Numbered from the stretch's first letter, positions 21,519 to 28,745 are shown. The stretch is DNA of 33,190 nucleotides from Haemophilus haemolyticus M19501 (GCF_000222025.1 NZ_AFQO01000004.1:1-33190); one strand, 5' to 3'. Numbers and translations: made by a program. The notes: generated by a model not told the origin, from the letters alone.

Positions 21519-21911
21519 ATGATAGACTACAAAGTGAATGAACCAATTGCAGTTAGACAATTTATTGAATTGCTAAATAAAACAACGCTCGGAGCACGCC
21601 GTCCGTTAGAGGATAAAAAACGCGTCGCGGCAATGTTGTACCATGCAGATTTATTAGTGACCGCTTGGGATAGTGAACGATTAGTGGGTGTGGCACGTTC
21701 AGTAACGGATTTTGCCTATTGCTGTTATTTATCTGATTTAGCGGTTGATGAACAATATCAAAAACAAGGTATCGGATTGCAATTAATTGAATATACTAAA
21801 CAAGCCTTACATCCACAAGCCAAAATCGTGCTTTTATCCGCTCCACAAGCCGTGGATTATTATCCGCATATTGGATTTACTCAACATATGAGTGCATGGA
21901 CGAAGAGTTAA
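21519..21911 (+). CDS. GNAT-family N-acetyltransferase
   Basis: This 130-residue protein has the GNAT fold: beta strands 2-4 (WDSERLVGVARSVTD, YCCYLSDLAVDE), the acetyl-CoA loop QKQGIGLQLI, and a C-terminal motif B (VLLSAPQAVDYYPHIGFTQH). The acceptor is unknown. The Shine-Dalgarno sequence is weak, and the gene may depend on readthrough from pgl, 26 bases upstream. Its last 52 codons reappear almost unchanged in protein about 1 kb downstream (22736-22894). Confidence 0.88.
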   Translation: MIDYKVNEPIAVRQFIELLNKTTLGARRPLEDKKRVAAMLYHADLLVTAWDSERLVGVARSVTDFAYCCYLSDLAVDEQYQKQGIGLQLIEYTKQALHPQAKIVLLSAPQAVDYYPHIGFTQHMSAWTKS

Positions 21912-21937
21912 TTTATTAGAATGATATGGTGACAAAA

Positions 21938-22354
21938 ATGAAAAAACTGTTTGTACTACTTACTTCAACTTTGTTATTTGCTTGTTCATCTGGTCCATCT
22001 TTAGATCAGTTAGCGGCACAAATGCCAAAAGATAATCGCTCAGTAATGCTTCAAGTTCCAGAAGCAGGAAACCCAGTTTCAAATGGAATGCTTGTAGCAA
22101 CGATTAGAACCGCAGGTGGTACTTCAGGAAAACGACTCGTATCTCTTTTAGCTACAGATAATTTACACATTGGAATTGCAGGGAACAGTCAATCTGTGAA
22201 TAAAGCAGTTGCTATGTATGGACTAAATAATGCAGAAAAGGTCGGTAAGGATGTATCTTTATACCTTGTTGGAGATAGTCAAAGTGATAAAGCAGATCTA
22301 GAAAAAGCCACAAAAGCGAAAAATGTAGAAATGCATTACATTATGCAAAAATAA
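21938..22354 (+). CDS. Predicted lipoprotein, function unknown
   Basis: This 138-residue protein begins with a clear lipoprotein signal (MKKLFVLLTSTLLFACSSGP), with the lipobox LFAC and the modified cysteine near residue 16. Serines follow the cysteine, so export to the outer membrane is plausible. The mature part has no domain I recognise. A frame start at 21926 adds four residues (MVTK), but the Met followed by Lys-Lys at 21938 is the natural signal start. It lies between the acetyltransferase gene and its repeated 3' end, as part of a possible two-gene insert. Confidence 0.75.
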   Translation: MKKLFVLLTSTLLFACSSGPSLDQLAAQMPKDNRSVMLQVPEAGNPVSNGMLVATIRTAGGTSGKRLVSLLATDNLHIGIAGNSQSVNKAVAMYGLNNAEKVGKDVSLYLVGDSQSDKADLEKATKAKNVEMHYIMQK

Positions 22355-22386
22355 GATATAGATACATTAGATGCGGAGTGACTTTA

Positions 22387-22719
22387 ATGTTGAATTTAGA
22401 TAATAAAAAATTTGTTGCTGTTGAAAACACCGCAAATGGTGAGGTCAGTAGTCAAACAGAATTTCATTACCATCAACAAGGTAAAATGATTTGGGCAGAA
22501 TATGGTGGCGGTGAAATTTTAAAAGGCTTTTTAATTGGAAAATGGATTGACGATACTCAAATTGAATTTACGTATCAACATTTAAATCAATCTCTAGAAA
22601 ATCGTTTGGGGCGTTGCTGTACAACATTTTCTTTAGAAAAAAGTAAACTCGTCGGTCATGAAAAATGGCAGTGGCTAGACACGTTAGAGCAAGGCAGCTC
22701 TTTAATCAGAGAAATTTAA
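22387..22719 (+). CDS. Small avidin-like protein, often misannotated N-acetylglutamate synthase
   Basis: This 110-residue protein belongs to a family of short proteins found mainly in Firmicutes and some proteobacteria. The shared pattern is F.AV.NT.NGEVSS.T.FHY.Q, then AEYGGGEI..G.LIG, and a late EKWQW. Members are often labelled N-acetylglutamate synthase, but the protein is far too short and lacks the acetyl-CoA loop, so that name should not be trusted. The function is unknown. GGAG lies 8 bases before the ATG at 22387. A GTG nine bases upstream (22378) overlaps the GGAG and is less likely. Confidence 0.75.
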   Translation: MLNLDNKKFVAVENTANGEVSSQTEFHYHQQGKMIWAEYGGGEILKGFLIGKWIDDTQIEFTYQHLNQSLENRLGRCCTTFSLEKSKLVGHEKWQWLDTLEQGSSLIREI

Positions 22720-22735
22720 AAGAAATTTTGTTATA

Positions 22736-22894
22736 GAATATCAGAAACAAGGTATCGGCTTGCAGTTAATTGAACACACCAAACAGGCATTACATCCACA
22801 AGCTAAAATTGTGCTTTTATCGGCTCCGCAAGCCGTGGATTATTATCCGCATATTGGATTTACGCAGCATATGAGTGCGTGGACGAAGAGTTAA
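22736..22894 (+). pseudogene. Repeated 3' end of the GNAT acetyltransferase gene
   Basis: This 52-codon open stretch plus stop has no start codon and matches the last part of the acetyltransferase at 21519-21911, from EYQKQGIGLQLIE to the stop. By eye about 15 of 156 bases differ, and only one codon changes its amino acid (TAT to CAC, Tyr to His). The first two thirds of the gene are absent. It marks the far edge of a segment holding the lipoprotein and avidin-like genes. Confidence 0.88.
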
Positions 22895-22911
22895 AAATGC
22901 TTGGAAAAATG

Positions 22912-22920
22912 ACCGCACTT
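22912..22920 (-). repeat. DNA uptake signal (single, intergenic)
   Basis: A perfect ACCGCACTT lies just after the repeated acetyltransferase tail, at the edge of the variable segment. That position is consistent with import of this segment by transformation. Confidence 0.9.
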
Positions 22921-22961
22921 TTGTGTAGCAAAAAGATGGATAACAGAGAGGACTCTTCTTC

Positions 22962-23010
22962 ATAGCGCGTGCTTGTAGATAAAGGCACGCGTTGGAGAGG
23001 CGTGCGCTAT
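22962..23010. repeat. Dispersed hairpin repeat of the GCACGCG type
   Basis: Nested dyads: outer arms atagcgc and gcgctat, inner arms gcacgc (22985-22990) and gcgtgc (23000-23005). The inner half, aaaggcacgcgttggaga followed by ggcgtgcgctat, aligns with the fkpA terminator region (about 2899-2926), which reads aaaagcacgcgttaaaga then acgcgcgctat. The two are therefore copies of one short intergenic repeat. Here it has no T run and is probably not a terminator. Confidence 0.7.
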
Positions 23011-23068
23011 CATTGGGAGACTTAACAATTCATCACCACAATCAATTTAACATTTATGAGGATAAAAT

Positions 23069-23540
23069 ATGATTGATGATGTTTTTAAATTTTTTTTGAA
23101 ATGGATTATTCCATACGGCCTAATAATGTTTATTTTTTTGGTTTGATGACAACTCCTCAAACTTTGATAAATTCTTAGGAGTTTGCGGAATAATATCTTT
23201 TTTTATAGGAAAAATCTTTGAAAATATACCGTTATTAAAAGTAAAAATAGATAGTTATGCATATAAATTATATGAATATATAGCAGCAATGCTTATTAGA
23301 GTTGGAATTTTTGATGCTGGAATGATTGTAATAATATTTATCTGTAAGTCCATTGGCATAATCCCCTCTATAGATTCCAAATTTTTATTATTTTCATTTG
23401 TTTATTCCCTAATATTAATAGTAATCTCATGGATTTTACAAATCATCAGGAATCAGTATGACATAAAGGGACTTCCACAAATAGCTTTTTGGATTGCAAT
23501 ATTAATACTTTATACTGTTAGTATCTTTATAAAATCTTAA
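23069..23540 (+). pseudogene. Frameshifted small membrane-protein gene
   Basis: A good ribosome-binding site (GAGG, 7 bases before the ATG) starts a frame MIDDVFKFFLKWIIPYGLIM that stops at 23146, just after a run of seven T (23133-23139). Removing one T joins it to a second frame that continues to 23540, giving a protein of about 156 residues with several hydrophobic segments (IISFFIG, GMIVIIFICKSIGIIP, FVYSLILIVISWI, IAFWIAILILYTVSIFI). Base composition and codons (many ATA) are more AT-rich than the neighbours, suggesting foreign origin. I do not recognise the family. It may be a dead gene, a length-variable T tract, or an assembly error. Confidence 0.75.
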
Positions 23541-23586
23541 CTATCGTATGGCTAATATGCCAACTTACCAATAACAAAATATTACT

Positions 23587-23602
23587 GTGGGATAAATCCC
23601 AC
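23587..23602. repeat. Short hairpin in the gnd leader
   Basis: The perfect dyad GTGGGA-TAAA-TCCCAC followed by CCTACAAA lies 9 bases before the gnd ribosome-binding site. Its complement reads TTTGTAGGGTGGGA, like the common TAGGGTGGG-type intergenic repeats. It could fold in the gnd leader. Confidence 0.6.
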
Positions 23603-23622
23603 CCTACAAACAGGAGAAAACA

Positions 23623-25077
23623 ATGTCAGTAAAAGGCGACATCGGTGTTATCGGCTTAGCCGTAATGGGGCAAAACCTCATTTTAAATATGAACGACCAC
23701 GGGTTTAAAGTGGTAGCGTATAACCGTACCACATCTAAAGTGGATGAATTTTTACAAGGTGCGGCAAAAGGCACCAATATTATCGGTGCATACTCTTTAG
23801 AAGATTTAGCTTCTAAATTAGAAAAACCACGCAAAGTGATGTTAATGGTGCGCGCGGGTGAGGTGGTAGATCAATTCATTGAGGCATTACTACCGCACTT
23901 AGAAGAAGGCGACATCATCATTGATGGTGGTAACTCAAACTATCCTGATACTAACCGTCGTGTAAAAGCATTAGCGGAAAAAGGTATTCGCTTTATTGGT
24001 TCGGGTGTTTCAGGTGGTGAAGAAGGTGCGCGTCATGGACCTTCTATCATGCCGGGTGGTAACCACGAAGCATGGCCATATGTTAAGCCAATCTTCCAAG
24101 CAATCTCAGCAAAAACAGAACAAGGTGAGCCTTGCTGTGACTGGGTTGGCGGTGAAGGCGCTGGCCACTTTGTGAAAATGGTTCACAATGGTATTGAATA
24201 CGGCGATATGCAATTAATCTGTGAGGCTTACCAATTCTTAAAAGAAGGTTTAGGCTTAAGCTATGACGAAATGCAAGCTATCTTCGCAGAATGGAAAAAA
24301 ACTGAACTTGATAGTTATTTAATCGATATCACTACCGACATTCTTGGTTATAAAGATGCAGATGGTGAGCCATTAGTTGAAAAAATCTTAGATACCGCTG
24401 GCCAAAAAGGGACAGGTAAATGGACAGGTATCAACGCATTAGATTTCGGTATTCCATTAACCTTAATCACTGAATCTGTCTTTGCTCGTTGCGTCTCTTC
24501 ATTTAAAGATCAACGTGTTGCAGCAAATCAATTATTCAATAAGACGGTTGTTCCAGTTGAAGGTGATAAGAAAGTTTGGATTGAAGCAGTGCGTAAAGCA
24601 TTATTGGCGTCTAAAATCATTTCTTACGCACAAGGTTTTATGTTGATTCGTGAAGCCTCTGAACAATTTGGTTGGGATATTAACTACGGTGCAACGGCAT
24701 TATTATGGCGTGAAGGTTGTATCATTCGCAGTCGTTTCTTAGGCAACATTCGCGATGCGTACGAAGCGAACCCAGATTTAATCTTCTTAGGTTCAGATAG
24801 TTACTTCAAAGGCATTTTAGAAAACGCATTAAGCGACTGGCGTAAAGTGGTGGCAAAATCTATCGAAGTAGGTATCCCAATGCCTTGTATGGCGTCTGCA
24901 ATCACTTTCTTAGATGGTTATACTTCAGCACGTTTACCAGCAAACTTATTGCAAGCACAACGAGACTACTTTGGTGCACATACTTATGAGCGTACTGACA
25001 AACCACGCGGTGAATTCTTCCATACTAACTGGACTGGTCGTGGTGGGAATACTGCCTCTACCACTTATGATGTGTAG
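23623..25077 (+). CDS. gnd: 6-phosphogluconate dehydrogenase (decarboxylating)
   Basis: This is the third oxidative pentose phosphate enzyme, converting 6-phosphogluconate and NADP to ribulose 5-phosphate, CO2 and NADPH. The 484-residue protein starts with the Rossmann motif IGVIGLAVMGQNLILNM, has the NADP-binding YNRTTSKVDEF, the substrate motifs SGVSGGEEGARHGPSIMPGG and GAGHFVKMVHNGIEYGDMQ, and a C-terminal domain ending HTNWTGRGGNTASTTYDV. AGGAG lies 6 bases before the ATG. zwf, pgl and gnd are on the same strand but are separated by small accessory genes, so gnd is probably transcribed on its own. One uptake signal lies at 23892-23900. Confidence 0.98.
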   Translation: MSVKGDIGVIGLAVMGQNLILNMNDHGFKVVAYNRTTSKVDEFLQGAAKGTNIIGAYSLEDLASKLEKPRKVMLMVRAGEVVDQFIEALLPHLEEGDIIIDGGNSNYPDTNRRVKALAEKGIRFIGSGVSGGEEGARHGPSIMPGGNHEAWPYVKPIFQAISAKTEQGEPCCDWVGGEGAGHFVKMVHNGIEYGDMQLICEAYQFLKEGLGLSYDEMQAIFAEWKKTELDSYLIDITTDILGYKDADGEPLVEKILDTAGQKGTGKWTGINALDFGIPLTLITESVFARCVSSFKDQRVAANQLFNKTVVPVEGDKKVWIEAVRKALLASKIISYAQGFMLIREASEQFGWDINYGATALLWREGCIIRSRFLGNIRDAYEANPDLIFLGSDSYFKGILENALSDWRKVVAKSIEVGIPMPCMASAITFLDGYTSARLPANLLQAQRDYFGAHTYERTDKPRGEFFHTNWTGRGGNTASTTYDV

Positions 25078-25091
25078 TTAAAAATATCGCT

Positions 25092-25134
25092 AAAAAATAC
25101 CGCACTTTGAGATATTAAAGTGCGGTATTTTTTT
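25092..25134 (+). terminator. Uptake-signal terminator after gnd
   Basis: Inverted uptake signals (25099-25107 minus, 25118-25126 plus) form a stem of about 16-17 bases including the flanking A and T runs, with an 8-base loop and a T7 tail. It faces the dcuB terminator. Confidence 0.93.
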
Positions 25135-25162
25135 ATCTCTTTTCTGTTTATATTTGGGAAAT

Positions 25163-25189
25163 AAAAAACGGCGCTATTTCAGCACCGTT
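25163..25189 (-). terminator. Terminator of dcuB
   Basis: On the minus strand, AACGGTGCT-GAAAT-AGCGCCGTT (one G-U pair) runs into TTTTTTAT, downstream of the dcuB stop. Confidence 0.87.
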
Positions 25190-25209
25190 CTTTGTTATTG
25201 AATCACATT

Positions 25210-26532
25210 TTAAAGAATAACGTGAGAAAGACCTAAACCGATTAATAAGCAGAAAAGCATGCTCAATAAACCCGGAAGCATAAAGCTGTGGTTTAAAATG
25301 TATTTACCGATTTTGGTTGTACCCGTGGTATCGAAGTCAAGAGACGCAATGATTGGACCATAGTTAGGGATAAAGAAGTAACCATTTACAGCAACAAATA
25401 CACCGATTAATACTGGTGCTGGGATACCTAATGCGATACCAAGTGGGAATAATGTCGCTACTGTTGCACCTTGGCTGTTTACTAATACAGAAAGTACAAA
25501 TAGCGCGAAAGCAAATGCCCATGGTGCAGTTTCAACTAAGCCTTTCACCATTTCTTTTACTTCAGTCATATGTGCTTGCATCAAAGTATCACCTAACCAT
25601 GCAATACCGAAGATTGCGATTACTGCACGCATACCTGCGTGGAACACAGAACCTTTAGTGATTTCAGTGCCATCTGGTTTACAAGTTAAGATAATTAACG
25701 CACCAATCGCTAACATAATGATTTCGATAGTGTGTGCCATACCCATTGGTTTACCATCAAATACTGGACGTAAAGATGGAACCGCACCCATGATTACAAC
25801 AAGTAATGAACCAAATAAGAATAAAGAAACAGAAATCTTAGCTGTTTTGCTCACTTCTACTTCTTTGACTGAAGTGGTAGAAGCAAAAATATCAGCATAT
25901 TTTGGGTCATTTAAACGACGTTGATATTCTGGATCATCTTTTAATTCTTTACCCATTTTGTTTACGAATATGCAAGCAAGGAAAAGTCCTAAAATAGTTG
26001 AAGGAATGGTTACCATTAAAACATCGCCAAGATGAATGCCTTGTGGTTCAAGGTAAGCAACGACCGCTACAACAGCTGCCGCAATAGGGCTTGCTACGAT
26101 AGCAAATTGTGATGCGATTACCGCCATTGACATTGGACGTTCTGGACGGATACCGTTTTGACGGCTCACTTCAGCGATAACTGGTAATACAGAATATGCT
26201 ACGTGACCAGTACCCGCTAAGAAAGTGAATAACCAAGTTACTGCTGGCGCGATAAAAGTAATATGTTTAGGATTACGACGTAAGATTTTGGTTGCGATTT
26301 TGATCATGTAGTCTAAACCGCCAGCCGCTTGCATTGCTGCTGCTGCAGAAACTACAGCCATAATCATAAACATAACATCAATAGGTAAACCTGCTGGTTT
26401 TAGGCCAAAGCCAAAAGAAAGAATAGCAAGGCCTAAACCACCAAATACACCTAAACCGATACCACCTACTCGTGCACCCACAAAGATACACAATAATACG
26501 ATGGCAAATTGTAGTAAGAACATTGCAGACAT
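25210..26532 (-). CDS. dcuB: Anaerobic C4-dicarboxylate transporter, DcuB type
   Basis: This 440-residue inner-membrane protein with about 10-12 hydrophobic segments belongs to the DcuA/DcuB family, which exchanges fumarate for succinate in fumarate respiration and imports aspartate or malate. It reads closer to DcuB than Dcu[53 protein letters not shown] and [21 protein letters not shown] site lies 4 bases before the ATG. The upstream region carries a strong FNR-box candidate at -41.5, which fits anaerobic induction. No aspA or sensor gene is adjacent. Confidence 0.93.
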   Translation of the reverse strand: MSAMFLLQFAIVLLCIFVGARVGGIGLGVFGGLGLAILSFGFGLKPAGLPIDVMFMIMAVVSAAAAMQAAGGLDYMIKIATKILRRNPKHITFIAPAVTWLFTFLAGTGHVAYSVLPVIAEVSRQNGIRPERPMSMAVIASQFAIVASPIAAAVVAVVAYLEPQGIHLGDVLMVTIPSTILGLFLACIFVNKMGKELKDDPEYQRRLNDPKYADIFASTTSVKEVEVSKTAKISVSLFLFGSLLVVIMGAVPSLRPVFDGKPMGMAHTIEIIMLAIGALIILTCKPDGTEITKGSVFHAGMRAVIAIFGIAWLGDTLMQAHMTEVKEMVKGLVETAPWAFAFALFVLSVLVNSQGATVATLFPLGIALGIPAPVLIGVFVAVNGYFFIPNYGPIIASLDFDTTGTTKIGKYILNHSFMLPGLLSMLFCLLIGLGLSHVIL

Positions 26533-26588
26533 ACTGCCCCCTAAGTTAATTAAAAAACATCTTTGTTTTATTTGTTAAAACAGCGCTT

Positions 26589-26630
26589 AATATAGCAACA
26601 AATAGGTATCGATTCCATAATATGGATCAA
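26589..26630 (-). promoter_or_regulatory. Predicted FNR-dependent promoter of dcuB
   Basis: On the minus strand, TTGAT-CCAT-ATTAT (26630-26617) matches 8 of the 10 fixed bases of the FNR box TTGAT-N4-ATCAA. A -10 hexamer TATATT lies at 26594-26589. Setting the first base of the hexamer at -12 puts the box centre exactly at -41.5, the class II activator position. The predicted start of transcription is near 26582, giving a leader of 50 bases. Confidence 0.65.
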
Positions 26631-26644
26631 TAAATTGTGGTCAA

Positions 26645-26653
26645 AAGTGCGGT
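26645..26653 (+). repeat. DNA uptake signal (single, intergenic)
   Basis: A perfect AAGTGCGGT in the 248-base gap between dcuB and the yibN-like gene, with a second copy 82 bases further on. Besides these and the dcuB promoter I see no gene in the gap. Confidence 0.9.
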
Positions 26654-26726
26654 TATTTCTAGTTTAGTTATAGATGTATAATTCAAGGTATTTAACGTTC
26701 ATAAGAATTTTTTTGAAAGATAACCC

Positions 26727-26735
26727 AAGTGCGGT
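26727..26735 (+). repeat. DNA uptake signal (single, intergenic)
   Basis: A perfect AAGTGCGGT, 45 bases before the start of the yibN-like gene and in the same direction as the copy at 26645. Confidence 0.9.
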
Positions 26736-26780
26736 TATACTTGAACCCTATTTTGACGTACTTAATCAGTAGAGAAAACA

Positions 26781-27227
26781 ATGCAAGAATTGATCCCAAT
26801 GGCAACAGAGTTTGCTCAAAAACATACTCTTTTAGCAGTTTCTTGGTTTGCGATTTTCGTGATGGTAATTTATACCTTCTATAAAGGCGCAACGAGTAAA
26901 TTTAAAGTCATCACTCACAATGAGGTGATTCGTTTAATCAATGCGGATGAAGCTATTGTGGTGGATTTACGTAGTATTGAAGAATTTCAACGTGGTCACA
27001 TCATTGATAGCATTAATTTACTTCCAAGCGAAATTAAAAATCAAAACATCGGTAAAATTGAACACCACAAAGAAAAAGCAATTGTGTTGGTAGATATTAA
27101 CGGTGTTTCCGCACCAGCTTCAGCTACGCTTTTAGCGAAACAAGGTTTTAATCGTATGTTTGTGTTAAAAGAAGGCATTTCTGCATGGGCTGCGGCAAAT
27201 TTACCTTTAGTTAAAAAACATAAATAA
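26781..27227 (+). CDS. YibN-like membrane-anchored rhodanese-fold protein
   Basis: This 148-residue protein has one N-terminal membrane helix (about 17-37, [18 protein letters not shown]) and a rhodanese-like domain (about 42-144, [24 protein letters not shown] and [18 protein letters not shown]). It resembles E. coli YibN, which is also near secB. The catalytic loop reads [11 protein letters not shown], and the whole protein contains no cysteine, so it cannot work as a normal thiosulfate sulfurtransferase. It probably has a structural or binding role at the membrane. secB follows 13 bases downstream, and the two are probably cotranscribed. Confidence 0.9.
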   Translation: MQELIPMATEFAQKHTLLAVSWFAIFVMVIYTFYKGATSKFKVITHNEVIRLINADEAIVVDLRSIEEFQRGHIIDSINLLPSEIKNQNIGKIEHHKEKAIVLVDINGVSAPASATLLAKQGFNRMFVLKEGISAWAAANLPLVKKHK

Positions 27228-27240
27228 TAAGGAATAGAAA

Positions 27241-27750
27241 ATGTCAGAACAAAAACAAGACGTTGCAGCAACAGAAGAACAACAACCTGTTCTTCAAATT
27301 CAACGTATTTATGTGAAAGATGTGTCTTTTGAAGCGCCAAATCTGCCACATATTTTCCAACAAGAATGGAAGCCAAAACTTGGTTTTGATTTAAGTACCG
27401 AAACAACCCAAGTTGGTGATGACTTATATGAAGTAGTATTAAACATTTCTGTTGAAACTACACTTGAAGATAGTGGTGATGTCGCATTTATTTGCGAAGT
27501 TAAACAAGCAGGCGTGTTCACTATTAGTGGTTTAGAAGATGTTCAAATGGCACATTGTTTAACCTCTCAATGCCCGAATATGCTTTTCCCTTATGCACGT
27601 GAATTAGTGTCTAACTTAGTAAATCGTGGTACGTTCCCTGCATTAAACTTATCTCCAGTAAACTTTGATGCATTGTTTGTTGAATATATGAATCGCCAAC
27701 AAGCAGAAAATGCAGAAGAAAAATCTGAGGAAGAACAAACTAAACATTAA
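27241..27750 (+). CDS. secB: Protein-export chaperone SecB
   Basis: SecB is a homotetrameric cytosolic chaperone that keeps preproteins unfolded and hands them to SecA. The 169-residue protein has the conserved core [47 protein letters not shown] and [36 protein letters not shown]. The C-terminal tail is very acidic ([15 protein letters not shown]). AAGGA lies 8 bases before the ATG. grxC, which separates yibN and secB in E. coli, is missing here. Confidence 0.97.
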   Translation: MSEQKQDVAATEEQQPVLQIQRIYVKDVSFEAPNLPHIFQQEWKPKLGFDLSTETTQVGDDLYEVVLNISVETTLEDSGDVAFICEVKQAGVFTISGLEDVQMAHCLTSQCPNMLFPYARELVSNLVNRGTFPALNLSPVNFDALFVEYMNRQQAENAEEKSEEEQTKH

Positions 27751-27765
27751 TTAAATAGCAAAACA

Positions 27766-27800
27766 AAAGGCAAGTTAGAAATCCTAGCTTGCCTTTTTTG
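27766..27800 (+). terminator. Terminator after secB
   Basis: A 13-base stem (aaaggcaagttag / ctagcttgccttt, one G-U pair) with a 5-base loop is followed by a T run. An uptake signal (27807-27815) comes just after it and is not part of the hairpin. Confidence 0.9.
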
Positions 27801-27806
27801 TTGCTA

Positions 27807-27815
27807 AAGTGCGGT
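27807..27815 (+). repeat. DNA uptake signal (single, intergenic)
   Basis: A perfect AAGTGCGGT lies between the secB terminator and the stop codon of the acid phosphatase gene, at one of the two places where gene order seems to differ from strain Rd. Confidence 0.9.
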
Positions 27816-27818
27816 CAA

Positions 27819-28526
27819 TTAATAGCTTGAATTAATTAACACTTCTTCGCCATAGCCGCCTAAAGTTGGCATTGGTTGATAAGTTGAGTTTGCGGCACGC
27901 ATTAAACGAATACCACGAACACCTGCTTCTTTAGCTGCTAGTACATCATCATCGCTGTCGCCATAGTGAATACTCACTTTATGTGAAATGATTGCAGGCG
28001 TTTTGTTATATTTTGTTGTACGTTCACGGCTGCCCATAAATTCAACTGGGTGCATATTCTTAATATTGAACGTTTTTTCTAAAATTGGTGTTACGCCATC
28101 TACTTTACCTGCAGTACGGCCAGTGAAAAAGTAAACTTGGTCGCCACGTGCTTGGTGCATATTAATTAAATCTATGGCAATTTGTTTAGGAATAGAATAT
28201 TTATCACAACCTGCGTTTACTTCATTCCAGAAATCTTGATTTTTCAAATAATCGTGTTTACCTGGTGAGAATTTTTGCTGTCCGTGGTAGAAGCAAGGGC
28301 TGCTGAAAAGCACAGTATCATCAATATCAAAGCTTACATTAATTGGTGCTTTACCTTCTAAACTTTGCTTGATTTGATCAACACTAATCCAGTGAATTGC
28401 TTGCTCTTGTAACATTTCACGAGCATTAGTGCCAGATTGAGTATAAGGTTCTGTTTTGCCTGCCATCGCTGGAACTGCAGCTGCAGTTAAAAGTGCAATT
28501 ACAGATAATTTCATAATATTTTTCAT
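27819..28526 (-). CDS. aphA: Class B acid phosphatase (periplasmic)
   Basis: This 235-residue secreted phosphatase has a signal peptide (MKNIMKLSVIALLTAAAVPA, probable cleavage after AMA at residue 22). The DDDD-superfamily motif I is FDIDDTVLF with Asp67 and Asp69, and the other motifs are FFTGRTAGK and HYGDSDDDVLAAKEAG. Such enzymes remove phosphate from nucleotides and other organic monophosphates in the periplasm, which may help Haemophilus use external nucleotides. It is divergent from hslV across 219 bases holding a CRP-like site and a heat-shock promoter. Confidence 0.95.
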   Translation of the reverse strand: MKNIMKLSVIALLTAAAVPAMAGKTEPYTQSGTNAREMLQEQAIHWISVDQIKQSLEGKAPINVSFDIDDTVLFSSPCFYHGQQKFSPGKHDYLKNQDFWNEVNAGCDKYSIPKQIAIDLINMHQARGDQVYFFTGRTAGKVDGVTPILEKTFNIKNMHPVEFMGSRERTTKYNKTPAIISHKVSIHYGDSDDDVLAAKEAGVRGIRLMRAANSTYQPMPTLGGYGEEVLINSSY

Positions 28527-28617
28527 TGTGTTTCCTCACAAGAGTTGATTTAAAAACCGCTCACATCATACATTTTTTTAGCTTATATTCAATAATTAGT
28601 AATCGTTTGCTATCTCA

Positions 28618-28639
28618 AAATATGATCAACTTCACATTT
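28618..28639. promoter_or_regulatory. CRP-like site between aphA and hslV
   Basis: The 22-base stretch has half sites AAATATGATC and TTCACATTT around a short centre and matches 18 of 22 positions of the ideal CRP site, including a full TCACA half. Its centre is about 102 bases before the phosphatase start and 117 before hslV. It more probably serves the phosphatase gene, but no correctly spaced -10 was confirmed. Confidence 0.6.
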
Positions 28640-28682
28640 TTTATTTATGACTGAGGAATAAATCATCACTGCAAATTTTCCC

Positions 28683-28710
28683 CTTGAATTTAATCAATTT
28701 GTCGCCATAT
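28683..28710 (+). promoter_or_regulatory. Heat-shock (RpoH) promoter of hslVU
   Basis: CTTGAAT (28683-28689), a 13-base spacer, then CGCCATAT (28703-28710) is a close match to the RpoH consensus CTTGAAA / CCCCATnT. It lies about 36 bases before the hslV start, as expected for the heat-shock protease operon. Confidence 0.8.
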
Positions 28711-28745
28711 AACGAACAACTTTTCACTTTATAAAGGACAGAACA

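Noticed and set aside
23289-23540. Independent 83-residue membrane protein starting at 23289
   Set aside because: The same frame runs back without a stop to 23127 and joins a frame with a good ribosome-binding site if one T is removed, so a frameshifted longer gene explains it better.
26692-26892. 66-residue minus-strand frame before the yibN-like gene
   Set aside because: It overlaps the start of the yibN-like gene antisense and has no ribosome-binding site or family likeness. I also considered it as an ansB remnant and saw no resemblance.
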